Source of the DNA: JAFKKS01 sp050187875
GTDB taxonomy: Bacteria; Pseudomonadota; Alphaproteobacteria; Rhizobiales; Xanthobacteraceae
Assembly: GCA_050187875.1 (NCBI GenBank)
Contig: JBFWXB010000011.1
Coordinates: forward strand, 41,778 to 105,777
Reading direction: 5' to 3'
DNA: 64,000 nucleotides
Notes under the pieces: generated by a model
Database searches by the model: none
What the model was told of the DNA's origin: nothing
The model's input: the letters and a program-made list of their open reading frames with translations, nothing else
Position numbers and translations under genes: made by a program
Shown: positions 1-8,669 of the stretch, in pieces
How the letters are laid out: each line of letters starts with the position of its first letter
How positions within the stretch are numbered: the first letter of the stretch is position 1

Positions 1-116
1 AGGTCGAGGCCCATCTGCGTGTTCATGGCGTTGGCCACATCCGGACGGTTCATCGTCACCTGCAGCACATGCGCCTGTGGCATGGCGAGGGCGAGAGTGG
101 CAAAGTCACGGCGCAT
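1..116 (-). CDS. Enoyl-CoA hydratase/isomerase family protein, N-terminal fragment
   Basis: Only the first 38 codons are in the window; the gene continues past the left edge. Reading the minus strand from the ATG at 116 gives a short lead followed by VTMNRPDVANAMNTQMG, the typical first strand and 'NRP..NAMN' motif of crotonase-fold proteins (usual length about 260 residues). These enzymes hydrate or isomerise acyl-CoA thioesters in the cytoplasm. The substrate cannot be told from this piece. It is divergent from the HtrA-like gene at 301, so the roughly 180 bases between them should carry both promoters. Confidence 0.78.
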   Translation of the reverse strand, partial: MRRDFATLALAMPQAHVLQVTMNRPDVANAMNTQMGLD

Positions 117-300
117 GCCGGTGGGGTTCCTTTCCGCAATTTGGATTTGAGCGCGGGGCACACTACGTTTCGACTGAGGGTGTGACAATGCCCGGGCCGG
201 GATGCGACCTCTGCGCCCAGGCCCTATCTGTACAGGATCGACATCCGAACCCTGGGGCGCGCCGCGCATTGAACCGGCGAGCCCTGCAACGGAGCGGCCG

Positions 301-1269
301 ATGCCTTCCTTGAGCGACTGGACGATCCCATCCAAGGTCCAACCGAAGCCGGAGGACTATGTCTTCGATCTCGACGCCGCTCTCACGGCCGTCGTCGGCA
401 TCCGCACCTCCGTTCCGGAGGACGCCTTCACCGCGGACACGCTCGGCACCGAGCGCGCCGGCAATGGCGTGCTGATCCGCAGCGACGGGCTGATCGTGAC
501 CATCGGCTACCTCGTGACGGAAGCGGACCAGGTCTGGATCACGCTCAGCGATGGCCGTCTCGTGCCCGGCCATGTGCTCGCCTACGACCAGGTGACGGGC
601 TTCGGCCTCGTGCAGGCGCTCGCGCGCCTCGAGGCGCCGGTCCTTCCGCTCGGACAGTCGAGCGATGTGCGCGTCGGCGATGCCGTGGTGATCGGCGGCC
701 ATGGCGGACGCCAGCGCTCCGTCGCCGGCCGGATCGTCAGCAAGCAGGAGTTCGCCGGCTACTGGGAGTATCTGCTGGACGAAGCGATCTTCACCGGGCC
801 GGCACATCCGCATTGGGGCGGCACCGCGGTGATCGATTCCACGGGCCGGCTCATCGGCATCGGATCGCTGCAGTTGCAGCAGGCGGCGCAGAACGACCAT
901 CTCAATATGATCGTGCCGATCGACCTGCTCAAGCCGATCCTCGATGACCTCATTTTGCTCGGACGCCGCAAGGATCCGCCGCGCCCGTGGCTTGGCCTCT
1001 ACGCCACCGAGCTCGACGACAACGTGGTGATCGCCGGCGTCGCCAGTGGCGGCCCGGCGGAAGAGGCGGCGCTGCAGACCGGAGACCTCGTGTTGTCGGT
1101 CGCCGGCAGCGAGGTAAGCGACTTGGCGTCACTGTTCCGGCGCATCTGGTCGCTCGGCCAGGCCGGCGTCGTCGTGCCGATGCGTATCCATCGCTCCGGC
1201 CGGACGTTCGACGTGTCGATCACCTCGCGCGACCGCAACGCGCTGTTGAAACGGCCAAGCGTGCACTAG
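301..1269 (+). CDS. HtrA/DegP-like S1C-family protein with PDZ domain, catalytic triad lost
   Basis: A 322-residue protein starting at ATG 301 (GGAGCGG ten bases upstream). Residues about 25-200 follow the trypsin-like S1C fold (GNGVLI, DGLIVT, GHVLAYD, GGTAVID segments) and residues about 215-310 form one PDZ domain (PWLGLY, GGPAEEAAL, GDLVLSVAG). Aligning by eye with DegP, the His of the TNNHV motif is Tyr70, the Asp of D..TDLAV is Gly100, and the Ser of GNSGG is Trp172. All three catalytic residues therefore appear replaced, which suggests a binding or chaperone-like pseudoprotease. There is no obvious signal peptide, so its location is uncertain. It lies 29 bases upstream of a DUF1194 gene in the same direction and may be cotranscribed with it. 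Confidence 0.82.
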   Translation: MPSLSDWTIPSKVQPKPEDYVFDLDAALTAVVGIRTSVPEDAFTADTLGTERAGNGVLIRSDGLIVTIGYLVTEADQVWITLSDGRLVPGHVLAYDQVTGFGLVQALARLEAPVLPLGQSSDVRVGDAVVIGGHGGRQRSVAGRIVSKQEFAGYWEYLLDEAIFTGPAHPHWGGTAVIDSTGRLIGIGSLQLQQAAQNDHLNMIVPIDLLKPILDDLILLGRRKDPPRPWLGLYATELDDNVVIAGVASGGPAEEAALQTGDLVLSVAGSEVSDLASLFRRIWSLGQAGVVVPMRIHRSGRTFDVSITSRDRNALLKRPSVH

Positions 1270-1298
1270 ATCATCACATCACACGCGGGGGCGACGCG

Positions 1299-2165
1299 AT
1301 GATGCGGTTCAATGGCGTGATGGCCGCGGCGCTGCTTGCGCTCGGCGCGGCAAGCGTTGCTGGCGGCACGGCCGCCGCGCCGACATTGCGCGCCGACTTC
1401 CCCGGCCGGGCGCAGCCCGGCGCGGTCGCCGTCGACGTCGAGCTCGTCCTTGCGGTCGATGTGTCCTATTCGATGGACCCGGACGAGCAGGCGCTGCAGC
1501 GCGAGGGCTATGCGCAGGCGATCGTCTCGGCGGAATTCCTGCGCGCGCTGCGCGAAGGCATGCACGGGCGCATCGCCATCACCTATGTCGAATGGGCGGG
1601 CGCGGCCGACCAGCGCACACTGATCCCCTGGCGTCTGATCGACGGCGAAGCGGCGGCGCAAAAATTCGCCGATGACCTCATGGCCGCGCCTTATCGGCGC
1701 GCCTTTCGCACCTCGATCTCGGGCGCCCTCCTCTATGCCGCGCCGCAATTCGAGAACAACGGCTTCACCGGCATCCGCCGTGTGATCGACGTGTCGGGCG
1801 ACGGCGCGAACAATCAAGGCCGCCTGATCGAAGGCGTGCGCGACGAGGTCGTTGCGCAAGGCATCACCATCAACGGGCTGCCGATCATGCTCAAGCGCAT
1901 CAATCCGGCGACGATGGATATCGACGACCTCGACATCTATTACGAGGATTGCGTGATCGGCGGCGCCGGCGCCTTCGTCATTCCGATCCGCGAGCGCGAG
2001 AAATTCCGCGAGGCGATCCGCACCAAGCTGGTGCTCGAGGTCGCCGGCCGCATGCCGGACGTCATCCCGGCGCAGGCGACGCCGCGCACGCCCCGCATCT
2101 CCTGCACCATCGGCGAGCGGATGTGGCAGGAACGCTGGGGCAATGGCGGTATGGACGCGCGATAA
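1299..2165 (+). CDS. DUF1194 family protein, exported VWA-like (copy 1)
   Basis: A 288-residue protein from ATG 1299. Residues 1-27 form a signal peptide (hydrophobic core then GGTAAA), so it is probably periplasmic. The mature part begins like a von Willebrand factor A domain: VELVLAVDVSYSMD has a metal-site D54-x-S56-x-S58 pattern, RTSISGA near 138 would give the Thr ligand, and VIDVSGDG near 164-169 the second Asp. This is the DUF1194 family, common in Rhizobiales and of unknown function. The end of the protein (about 235-288) is a poorly conserved tail. A second member lies at 20135. The ORF can be extended upstream, but only inside the preceding gene. Confidence 0.85.
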   Translation: MMRFNGVMAAALLALGAASVAGGTAAAPTLRADFPGRAQPGAVAVDVELVLAVDVSYSMDPDEQALQREGYAQAIVSAEFLRALREGMHGRIAITYVEWAGAADQRTLIPWRLIDGEAAAQKFADDLMAAPYRRAFRTSISGALLYAAPQFENNGFTGIRRVIDVSGDGANNQGRLIEGVRDEVVAQGITINGLPIMLKRINPATMDIDDLDIYYEDCVIGGAGAFVIPIREREKFREAIRTKLVLEVAGRMPDVIPAQATPRTPRISCTIGERMWQERWGNGGMDAR

Positions 2166-2188
2166 CCATTCGGCTAGGTCGAACGGCG

Positions 2189-2989
2189 ATGCGACTCTTG
2201 ATGTCCCTGCTTGCTTCGGCGCTGATGGCCGCGGCCGCCACCGCGGCGCGGGCGCAAAGCTGTCCCGCCCCGAAACCGCTTGTCTTCCATGTGGAATCGC
2301 AGATCGAGCGCGACACGCTCGGCTTCACGCAGGGCCTCGAGCTGCATGACGGCCTGCTGTTCGAAAGCACGGGGCCGATCGACGGCGAGACGCGGCTCAA
2401 CACCATCGACCGCCAGGGGCACGTCACACCGCTCGCAAAATTCGGCGACACCTTTTTTGGCGAAGGCCTGACCGTTCTCGGCGACGAGATGTTCCAGCTC
2501 AGCTGGAAGGAGCACAAGGTGTTTGTCTACGACCGCGCGGGAAAGCGCCTGCGCGAGATGAAAAATACACACGACGGTTGGGGACTGACCAACGACGGCA
2601 CGAATCTCATCTTCACCGACGGCGGGGATAAGCTCTACTTCGTCGACCCGAAAACCTTCGCGATCCGCCGCACCGTGCCGATCCGGCTCGGCGACAAGTC
2701 GGTGCCCAATCTCAACGAGCTCGAATGGGTGGACGGCAAGATCTACGCCAATGTGTTCACGACGCCGGTGATCGTGCGCGTCGTGCCGGAGACCGGCTGC
2801 ATCGACGCCACCGCCGACCTTTCAAAATCCCTCTGGCCGCGCATGTCGCTCAACGAGCGCGAGCGGCTTTTGTCCAGCGACAATTACGTGCTCAACGGCA
2901 TCGCCCACGACAGGCGCGACGGCACGTTCTTCCTCACCGGCAAGCGCTGGCGCTGGATTTTCGTCGGCAAGTTCGCGCCGGCGGATTAA
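2189..2989 (+). CDS. Glutaminyl-peptide cyclotransferase (plant/bacterial beta-propeller type)
   Basis: A 266-residue protein with a signal peptide (about 1-22, ending AARAQ) and a five-bladed propeller of the Glu_cyclase_2 family. Motifs seen are FTQGLELHDGLLFESTG, the ELSWKE-like segment near 103, GWGLTNDG, FTDGG, and LNELEWVDGKIYANV near the end; these are the family's substrate-cavity motifs. It converts N-terminal glutamine of peptides to pyroglutamate, here in the periplasm. ATG 2189 is chosen because a signal peptide follows it; the longer ORF runs out of frame through the preceding DUF1194 gene. The gene is 23 bases after that gene and may be cotranscribed. A palindromic repeat follows the stop. 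Confidence 0.88.
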   Translation: MRLLMSLLASALMAAAATAARAQSCPAPKPLVFHVESQIERDTLGFTQGLELHDGLLFESTGPIDGETRLNTIDRQGHVTPLAKFGDTFFGEGLTVLGDEMFQLSWKEHKVFVYDRAGKRLREMKNTHDGWGLTNDGTNLIFTDGGDKLYFVDPKTFAIRRTVPIRLGDKSVPNLNELEWVDGKIYANVFTTPVIVRVVPETGCIDATADLSKSLWPRMSLNERERLLSSDNYVLNGIAHDRRDGTFFLTGKRWRWIFVGKFAPAD

Positions 2990-2999
2990 TTCTCATAGT

Positions 3000-3093
3000 G
3001 TCGTCCCCGCGAAGGCGGGGACCCAGTACACCCTGCGCTCTCGATTGAACCGATAGACTGGGGTTACTGGATGCCCGCCTTCGCGGGCATGAC
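3000..3093. repeat. REP-type intergenic palindrome (GTCGTCCCCGCGAAGGCGGGG type)
   Basis: Two palindromic units face each other: TCGTCCCCGCGAAGGCGGGGA at the left and GCCCGCCTTCGCGGGCATGAC at the right, with about 50 bases between. The same unit recurs near 24310, 35700, 42580 and 42660. It sits between two convergent genes, where such elements often act as mRNA 3' stabilisers or terminators. Confidence 0.85.
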
Positions 3094-3122
3094 ACTCAAA
3101 TATTTGTCGCGAACACCGAAAC

Positions 3123-4358
3123 CTACCGCACGAACAGCGCCACGATCTCCACATGCGCGCTGTAGCGGAACTGATCGACTGGCGTCACCTGCTTCAAGGC
3201 AAAGCCGCCGTCGATCAGCAACCGTGCATCGCGCGCAAAGGTCGCGGGATTGCACGAGACCGCGATCACGCGCTCGGCCTTCGATGCCGCGAGGTGTCGT
3301 GTCTGTGCCTCCGCGCCCTGGCGCGGCGGATCGATCACCACGGCATCAAAGCCGGACAGCTCCGACGGCAAGAGCGGCCGGCGGAAAAGGTCCCGCGCCT
3401 CCGCTGCGATCGCCTTCAATCCCGGCGCCGTATTGGCGGCGTGCTTCAACGCTGCGATCGCCGGCGCACTGCCGTCAAACGCAGCGACGCGCGCCGTCTC
3501 GGCCAGGCGCAGGCTGAACGGGCCGACGCCCGCGAAGAGATCGAGCACGCGCTTCGCGGCGCCGACATGCGCGACGACAAGGCGCGCCAGCGCCGCCTCG
3601 CCTTCCGCCGTCGGCTGCAGAAACGGGCCGGGCGGCAGCGTCACCGTGGCGCGGCCGATGCGCAGCGTCGGCGGCACGAGTTGCATGACCAATTCGCCAT
3701 GGCGCGTGAGCCGCGCAAAGCCGTGCCGCGTGACAGCGTGGCCGAGTTGCATCTCGATCGCGGGCGCGAGCGGACCGCTGCCGCGGATGTCGACATCGAG
3801 GCCGTTGTCGGCCGCCGTGACGTGGATATCGAGCGGCTTGCGCAGCGGCCGCAGCGGTTCCGCCAACGCCCAGGCAAGCGGGATGACATCGTCCAACGCG
3901 GGCGCGAGGATCGGGCAGCGATCGATCGGCACGATGTGATGCGCGCGCGGCGCGGCGAAGCCGACATTGAGCACATCGCGATTCTGACGCGCATGCAGCA
4001 CGACGCGGCGACGGCCTTCACCATGCGCGTCGACAAGCTCATCGACCGGCCCGGCAAGCCCCGCCTGCGCAAGCGCGGTGACGACGAGGTCGCGCTTCCA
4101 GGCCGCGTAGCGATCGAAGCGCCAATGCTGGATGGCGCAGCCGCCGCAGGTGCCGAAATGCGGGCAGATCGGCGCGATGCGCTCAGGACTCGGCGTATCG
4201 ACCTGCAGCAATTCGCGACGATCACCATGGCCCAGCACCGGCGCGACCGTCACCGTCTCGCCCGGCAGCGTGTAGGAAACGAAAAGCGGCTCCGCGCCGC
4301 CATCGGCGACGCCATCGCCGCGATGGCCGACGCGGGCGATGGTGAGCGTTTCAACCAC
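3123..4358 (-). CDS. RumA/TrmA-type RNA uracil-C5 methyltransferase with 4Fe-4S cluster
   Basis: A 411-residue class I SAM-dependent RNA methyltransferase. A short TRAM-like N-terminus (about 1-55) is followed by the iron-sulfur motif C65-x5-C71-x2-C74 with a fourth cysteine at C148. The Rossmann part has LDLFAGVGPFSL, VIDPPRQG, and the catalytic VSCNP loop with C369. It methylates C5 of a uridine in 23S rRNA (RlmD/RlmCD group by family; the exact site is not visible). Its start overlaps the end of the tlyA-like gene by 8 bases, so the two RNA methylases are translationally coupled. The 3' end faces the glutaminyl cyclase gene. Confidence 0.88.
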   Translation of the reverse strand: MVETLTIARVGHRGDGVADGGAEPLFVSYTLPGETVTVAPVLGHGDRRELLQVDTPSPERIAPICPHFGTCGGCAIQHWRFDRYAAWKRDLVVTALAQAGLAGPVDELVDAHGEGRRRVVLHARQNRDVLNVGFAAPRAHHIVPIDRCPILAPALDDVIPLAWALAEPLRPLRKPLDIHVTAADNGLDVDIRGSGPLAPAIEMQLGHAVTRHGFARLTRHGELVMQLVPPTLRIGRATVTLPPGPFLQPTAEGEAALARLVVAHVGAAKRVLDLFAGVGPFSLRLAETARVAAFDGSAPAIAALKHAANTAPGLKAIAAEARDLFRRPLLPSELSGFDAVVIDPPRQGAEAQTRHLAASKAERVIAVSCNPATFARDARLLIDGGFALKQVTPVDQFRYSAHVEIVALFVR

Positions 4359-5082
4359 GCCGCGCGCCGATCAAGAATTCGGCGTTGCCGTCGCCGCCGT
4401 GGATCGGCGAGGGCATCACGCCGCAGACGCGCCAACCCAGCGCCTCGACGTGGCGCGCGATGTCATCGCACACGGCGGCATGCACGGCGGGATCGCGCAC
4501 GATCCCTTTCTTGAGGGCAGCGCGGCCGGCCTCGAACTGCGGCTTGATGAGGGCAACGAGAGCGGCGGCCGGCGCGGCGAGCGCCGTTGCCGTCGGCAGG
4601 ACTTGCTTGAGCGAGATGAAGCTCACGTCGATCGCGATAACCTCTGCGGGCGCGGAGAGCGCCGCTGCGGCAAGCGTGCGAACATCCGTCTGCTCGAGCG
4701 ACGTCACTCTGCGGTCAGCGCGCAGCGACGCGTGCAATTGGCCACTTCCGACGTCGACGGCCGTGACATGGGCCGCGCCGCGCGCGAGCAGCACCTGCGT
4801 GAAGCCGCCGGTCGAGGCGCCGACATCGAGGCAAACGCAGCCGCGCGGATCAAAGCCGAAACGATCGAGCGCCGCCGCGAGCTTCACGCCGCCGCGTGAC
4901 ACCCAAGGATGCGCAGGCTGCGCCACAAGCTGCGCTTCGCTGGCGAGACGTTCCGACGCTTTGCCGACGACTGCGCCGTCGGCCATGACGAGACCGGCGG
5001 CGATCGCCGCCTGCGCCTGCGCGCGGCTTTCAAAGAGATGACGTTCGACGAGGAGAACGTCGGCTCGCTTGCGAGAGGTCAT
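4351..5082 (-). CDS. tlyA: TlyA family rRNA 2'-O-methyltransferase / hemolysin A homologue
   Basis: A 243-residue protein. Residues 1-60 form an S4 RNA-binding domain (RADVLLVERHLFESRAQA), SRGGVKL at 62-68 is the linker motif, and the FtsJ-like domain has the SAM loop DVGASTGGFTQ at 86-96 and the later KPQFE motif. Homologues methylate 16S and 23S rRNA on the 2'-hydroxyl of cytidines. The start at 5082 is preferred over the longer ORF to 5124 because the extra codons would lie inside the dxs terminator hairpin (5091-5117). It is the first gene of a pair with the RumA-type enzyme. Confidence 0.88.
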   Translation of the reverse strand: MTSRKRADVLLVERHLFESRAQAQAAIAAGLVMADGAVVGKASERLASEAQLVAQPAHPWVSRGGVKLAAALDRFGFDPRGCVCLDVGASTGGFTQVLLARGAAHVTAVDVGSGQLHASLRADRRVTSLEQTDVRTLAAAALSAPAEVIAIDVSFISLKQVLPTATALAAPAAALVALIKPQFEAGRAALKKGIVRDPAVHAAVCDDIARHVEALGWRVCGVMPSPIHGGDGNAEFLIGARRG

Positions 5083-5090
5083 CGCAATGT

Positions 5091-5117
5091 AAAAAAGCGC
5101 CCCGAATTTCGGGGCGC
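5091..5117 (-). terminator. Rho-independent terminator after dxs
   Basis: A GC-rich stem (GCGCCCCGA / TCGGGGCGC) with a tiny loop is followed on the minus strand by six T residues. It begins 12 bases after the dxs stop and ends before the tlyA start, so it separates dxs from the RNA-methylase pair. Confidence 0.85.
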
Positions 5118-5128
5118 TTCGCATTTGA

Positions 5129-7057
5129 TCAGGCGAGACGCGAGGTCTCCGAGCGCACGTCCTTGCCCAAGGCTTCGAATACCTTGGCGACGATGCCCTT
5201 CGAGTCGAGCCCGGCCTTCGCGTACATCTTGTCCGGCGAATCCTGGTCGATGAAGACGTCGGGCAGCGTCATGCTGCGCACCTTGAGGCCATTGTCGAGC
5301 ACGCCGTGCTCGGCGAGCGCCTGCATGGCAAAGGAGCCGAAGCCGCCGACCGCGCCTTCCTCGATCATGATCAGGACCTCATGCTCCCGCGCGAGGCGCA
5401 GCAGGAGATCGACGTCGAGAGGCTTGGCGAAACGGGCGTCGGCAACCGTCGTCGAAAGGCCAAAGGACGCCAGATCGTCAGCGGCGTTCAGGCACTCCTT
5501 GAGACGCGTGCCATACGAGAAAAGCGCGACCTTGGTGCCTTCGCGCAGCACGCGGCCCTTGCCGATCTCGAGCGGCTTGCCTTCTTCCGGCATTTCGACG
5601 CCCATGCCTTCGCCGCGCGGGTAGCGCAGCGCCGAGGGACGATCGTCGATCGCGACCTGCGTCGCCACCATGTGCACGAGGTCCGCCTCGTCGCCCGCCG
5701 CCATCAGCACGAAGCCGGGGAGGCAGCCGAGATACGCGATGTCGAAGGAGCCCGCATGCGTCGGGCCGTCGGCGCCGACGAGGCCGGCGCGATCCATCGC
5801 GAAGCGCACCGGCAGCCGCTGGATCGCGACGTCGTGCACGACCTGGTCGTAGCCGCGCTGCAGGAACGTCGAATAGATCGCGCAGAACGGCTTGTAGCCT
5901 TCGGTCGCGAGACCGGCGGCGAAAGTCACAGCATGCTGCTCGGCGATGCCGACGTCGAAGGTGCGCTTGGGGAACACCTTCTGGAAGAGATCGATGCCGG
6001 TGCCCGAAGGCATGGCCGCCGTGATGCCGACGATCTTGTTGTCCTTGTGCGCCTCCTTGATGAGGCTTTCGCCGAACACCTTCTGATAGGCCGGCGCGTT
6101 CGATTTCGGCTTCGACTGCACGCCGGTCGCGACGTCGAACTTGACGACGCCGTGGTACTTGTCAGCCGACGCTTCCGCCGGGCCGTAGCCTTTGCCCTTC
6201 TGCGTGCGGCAATGGACGATGATCGGCCCGGTCTGCGAGTCGCGCACGTTCTTGAGGATCGGCAGCAGCTGATCGAGATTGTGACCGTCGATCGGCCCGA
6301 CGTAATAGAAGCCGAGCTCCTCGAACATCGTGCCGCCGGTGACCATGCCGCGGGCGAATTCCTCGGCGCGCGTCGCGCCGATCTCGAGCGCCTTGGGCAG
6401 CTTCTTCGCGAGTTGACGTCCGATCTCGCGCAGGCCGCGATAGCTGTGGCCGGAGAAGAGGCGCGCGAGATAGCCGGCGAGCGCGCCGACCGGCGGCGCG
6501 ATCGACATGTCGTTGTCGTTGAGGATGACGATGAGACGCGAATTCATCGCGCCGGCATTGTTCATCGCCTCATAGGCCATGCCCGCTGACATCGCGCCGT
6601 CTCCGATCACGGAGATGACGTTGTTCTTGCGCCCGTCGAGGTCACGCCCCACGGCCATGCCGAGGCCGGCGGAGATCGACGTCGAAGAATGCGCGGCGCC
6701 GAAGGGGTCGTATTCGCTCTCGGCGCGCTTGGTGAAGCCTGACAGGCCTCCACCCTGGCGCAGCGTGCGGATACGATCGCGGCGGCCGGTGAGGATCTTG
6801 TGCGGATAGGCCTGATGGCCGACATCCCAGACCAACCGGTCTTGCGGCGTATTGAACACATAATGAAGCGCAACAGTGAGCTCGATCACGCCGAGGCCCG
6901 CGCCGAGATGGCCGCCGGTTACCGCGACGGCGTCGATCATCTCCTGGCGCAGCTCGGACGCGAGCTGACCCAATTGCTCTGGCTTGAGAGCGCGCAGCTC
7001 ATGTGGCGTGCGCACTTTATCCAATAGCGGTGTCTTTGAATCTTTCAACGCGATCAC
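5129..7057 (-). CDS. dxs: 1-deoxy-D-xylulose-5-phosphate synthase
   Basis: A 642-residue thiamine-diphosphate enzyme that condenses pyruvate with glyceraldehyde 3-phosphate, the first step of the MEP isoprenoid pathway. Diagnostic motifs: DVGHQAYPHKILTGRRD near the N-terminus, the ThDP site GDGAMSAGMAYEAMNNAG, NDNDMSIAPPVG, the central YSTFLQRGYDQ, and DRAGLVGADGPTHAG. GTG 7057 is chosen because AGGGA lies about ten bases upstream and the protein then begins, as in relatives, shortly before SKTPLLD. An ATG at 7123 would add 22 residues without a clear ribosome-binding site. It lies downstream of xseB, a neighbourhood often seen in alphaproteobacteria, and ends in a strong terminator. Confidence 0.95.
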   Translation of the reverse strand: MIALKDSKTPLLDKVRTPHELRALKPEQLGQLASELRQEMIDAVAVTGGHLGAGLGVIELTVALHYVFNTPQDRLVWDVGHQAYPHKILTGRRDRIRTLRQGGGLSGFTKRAESEYDPFGAAHSSTSISAGLGMAVGRDLDGRKNNVISVIGDGAMSAGMAYEAMNNAGAMNSRLIVILNDNDMSIAPPVGALAGYLARLFSGHSYRGLREIGRQLAKKLPKALEIGATRAEEFARGMVTGGTMFEELGFYYVGPIDGHNLDQLLPILKNVRDSQTGPIIVHCRTQKGKGYGPAEASADKYHGVVKFDVATGVQSKPKSNAPAYQKVFGESLIKEAHKDNKIVGITAAMPSGTGIDLFQKVFPKRTFDVGIAEQHAVTFAAGLATEGYKPFCAIYSTFLQRGYDQVVHDVAIQRLPVRFAMDRAGLVGADGPTHAGSFDIAYLGCLPGFVLMAAGDEADLVHMVATQVAIDDRPSALRYPRGEGMGVEMPEEGKPLEIGKGRVLREGTKVALFSYGTRLKECLNAADDLASFGLSTTVADARFAKPLDVDLLLRLAREHEVLIMIEEGAVGGFGSFAMQALAEHGVLDNGLKVRSMTLPDVFIDQDSPDKMYAKAGLDSKGIVAKVFEALGKDVRSETSRLA

Positions 7058-7225
7058 TCCAGCCGTCCCTCGAGGGTTTCGTCTTGTACTCAGCCCCTTA
7101 GGTTCGATTTTCACACCAGCCATACAGACTTATTTCGCATTCAACCAAATAAACTCGCACGACATGCCTAAAGGCGCAAATCGCGCAGTCGACCCGCCAC
7201 AATATGCAGTGGGTTGCGCGTCAGC

Positions 7226-7477
7226 CTATACAACATCAAGAGGCTCGGCGCCGGTCGGCTTCCCGGACGCATCGAGCGTGATCTTCTCCACCCTGGCTTC
7301 CGCCTGCCGCAAGAGCTCGTCGCAGCGGCGCTTGAGAACTTCTCCGCGCTCGTAGATCGCTACGGATTCTTCCAAGGGAACGTCGCCCTTCTCCAGGCGC
7401 TGGACGATCGAGTCAAGCTCGGCCAGCGCCTTCTCGAAGCTCATGGCAGTGACGTCATTATGAGGATTGGCAGTCAT
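7226..7477 (-). CDS. xseB: Exodeoxyribonuclease VII small subunit
   Basis: An 83-residue protein with the family signature FEKALAELDSIVQRLEKGDV and ESVAIYERGEVLKRRC, forming the long helices of the small subunit. With XseA, which is not in this window, it makes a nuclease that degrades single-stranded DNA to oligonucleotides. It lies between the HDAC-like gene and dxs on the same strand, with gaps of 119 bases before and about 170 bases after, and may share their transcript. Confidence 0.92.
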   Translation of the reverse strand: MTANPHNDVTAMSFEKALAELDSIVQRLEKGDVPLEESVAIYERGEVLKRRCDELLRQAEARVEKITLDASGKPTGAEPLDVV

Positions 7478-7596
7478 CCGCCGTGTCGCTCCGTCTTGTC
7501 CATGAGGTCAGTAGATATGTCCGCTTTGGAAATGATTAAGACGGGCACGTGACGATTTCCGCCTGCCGGATATTTATACCACTATAGTTTCCGGGC

Positions 7597-8526
7597 TCAC
7601 GCCTCCATGAGCGCGCTGACATGCGCCGCGGCGGACGCGGAGAGGCCGCGCAGATCGTAACCACCTTCGAGCAGCGAGACGATGCGGCCCTTCGCGCTCG
7701 CCCCCGCCAGCTCCATAAGCTTTCGGGTCGCCCACGCAAAATCCTCTTCGACGAGATTGAGGTTCGCCAGCGGATCGCGCGCGTGGGCGTCGAAACCTGC
7801 GGAGATAATAAGCAAGTCGGGGGCGAAGTTCCGCACTGCGGGCAAGACGATGTCGTCGAAGGCCTGACGGAACGGCCCGCCGTCGTCGCCGGCGCGCAGC
7901 GGCGCGTTGACGATGGTGTTGTGCACGCCACGCTCGGTTTTCGCTCCCGTGCCGGGATAGAGCGGCATCTCGTGCGTCGAGGCGTACATCACCGTCGGGT
8001 CGGCCCAGAAGATATCCTGGGTGCCGTTGCCGTGATGCACGTCGAAATCGACGATCGCGACGCGCGCAACGCCGTGTTGCCTCTGGGCATGGCGGGCGGC
8101 GATCGCCGCATTGTTGAAGAGGCAGAAGCCCATGGGCGTCGCGGTCTCGGCATGGTGACCGGGCGGGCGCGTCGCGACGAAAGCGTTGGTCGCCCGGCCC
8201 GCCATCACCTCATCGACGGCGAAAACCGCCCCGCCGACCGCACGGGCCGCGGCCTCATAACTTCCCGGCGACATCGTCGTATCGCCGTCGAGACGCACGA
8301 GGCCTTCCTTCGGCGTCGCCTCGGCGATCGCTTCAACGTAAGCGCGCGGATGCGCGAGCGCGATCGTCTCGACTTCGGCGCGCGGCGCCTCAGCGCGGAT
8401 CAGAGCCGAGAAGCGCTCGTCGTCCAGCGCTTGCGCCAGCGCGCGCAGGCGGTCGGGACGCTCGGGATGACCGGCAGGCGTCAAGTGATCGAGGCAGGCG
8501 GGATGGGAGAGCAGCAATGTCGGCAT
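7597..8526 (-). CDS. Histone deacetylase family protein (acetylpolyamine/AcuC-like deacetylase)
   Basis: A 309-residue arginase/deacetylase-fold enzyme. It has the active-site pair PPGHHA (H124, H125), the zinc ligands in VDFDVHHGNG (D162, H164) and AGFDAH (D246), and the final GGYD loop. Family members remove acetyl groups from lysines, polyamines or small amides in the cytoplasm; the substrate here is not visible. Length matches the class II-like bacterial HDACs. It is the first gene of a possible HDAC-xseB-dxs transcript and is divergent from the NepR-like gene at 8670. Confidence 0.9.
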   Translation of the reverse strand: MPTLLLSHPACLDHLTPAGHPERPDRLRALAQALDDERFSALIRAEAPRAEVETIALAHPRAYVEAIAEATPKEGLVRLDGDTTMSPGSYEAAARAVGGAVFAVDEVMAGRATNAFVATRPPGHHAETATPMGFCLFNNAAIAARHAQRQHGVARVAIVDFDVHHGNGTQDIFWADPTVMYASTHEMPLYPGTGAKTERGVHNTIVNAPLRAGDDGGPFRQAFDDIVLPAVRNFAPDLLIISAGFDAHARDPLANLNLVEEDFAWATRKLMELAGASAKGRIVSLLEGGYDLRGLSASAAAHVSALMEA

Positions 8527-8608
8527 GCCATGAAACCTATCGGTTTTCGCCGGCCAGAGCCAATCGAAACCATTGCTTAATCATAGAGATGCGCAGTTTG
8601 CGGCATTT

Positions 8609-8634
8609 GGAACGAAAACTTTACAGGTCGCGTT
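8609..8634 (+). promoter_or_regulatory. EcfG-type (general stress response) promoter
   Basis: GGAAC at 8609-8613 and CGTT at 8631-8634, separated by exactly 17 bases, match the known sigma-EcfG consensus GGAAC-N16-18-CGTT. The expected start point near 8641 gives a leader of about 30 bases to the ATG at 8670, with a strong AAAGGAGG in between. The match to a stress-regulated NepR-like gene makes chance unlikely. Confidence 0.7.
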
Positions 8635-8669
8635 CACTCTTGGCGCACCCAGGGAAAGGAGGGGTGTCC

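Noticed and set aside
77..313. Plus-strand ORF at 77-313
   Set aside because: It overlaps the antisense start of the enoyl-CoA hydratase gene and the start of the HtrA-like gene and has no conserved sequence.
7058..7123. Extra 22 codons of dxs from ATG 7123
   Set aside because: No ribosome-binding site, and relatives begin close to the SKTPLLD motif, which fits GTG 7057 behind AGGGA.
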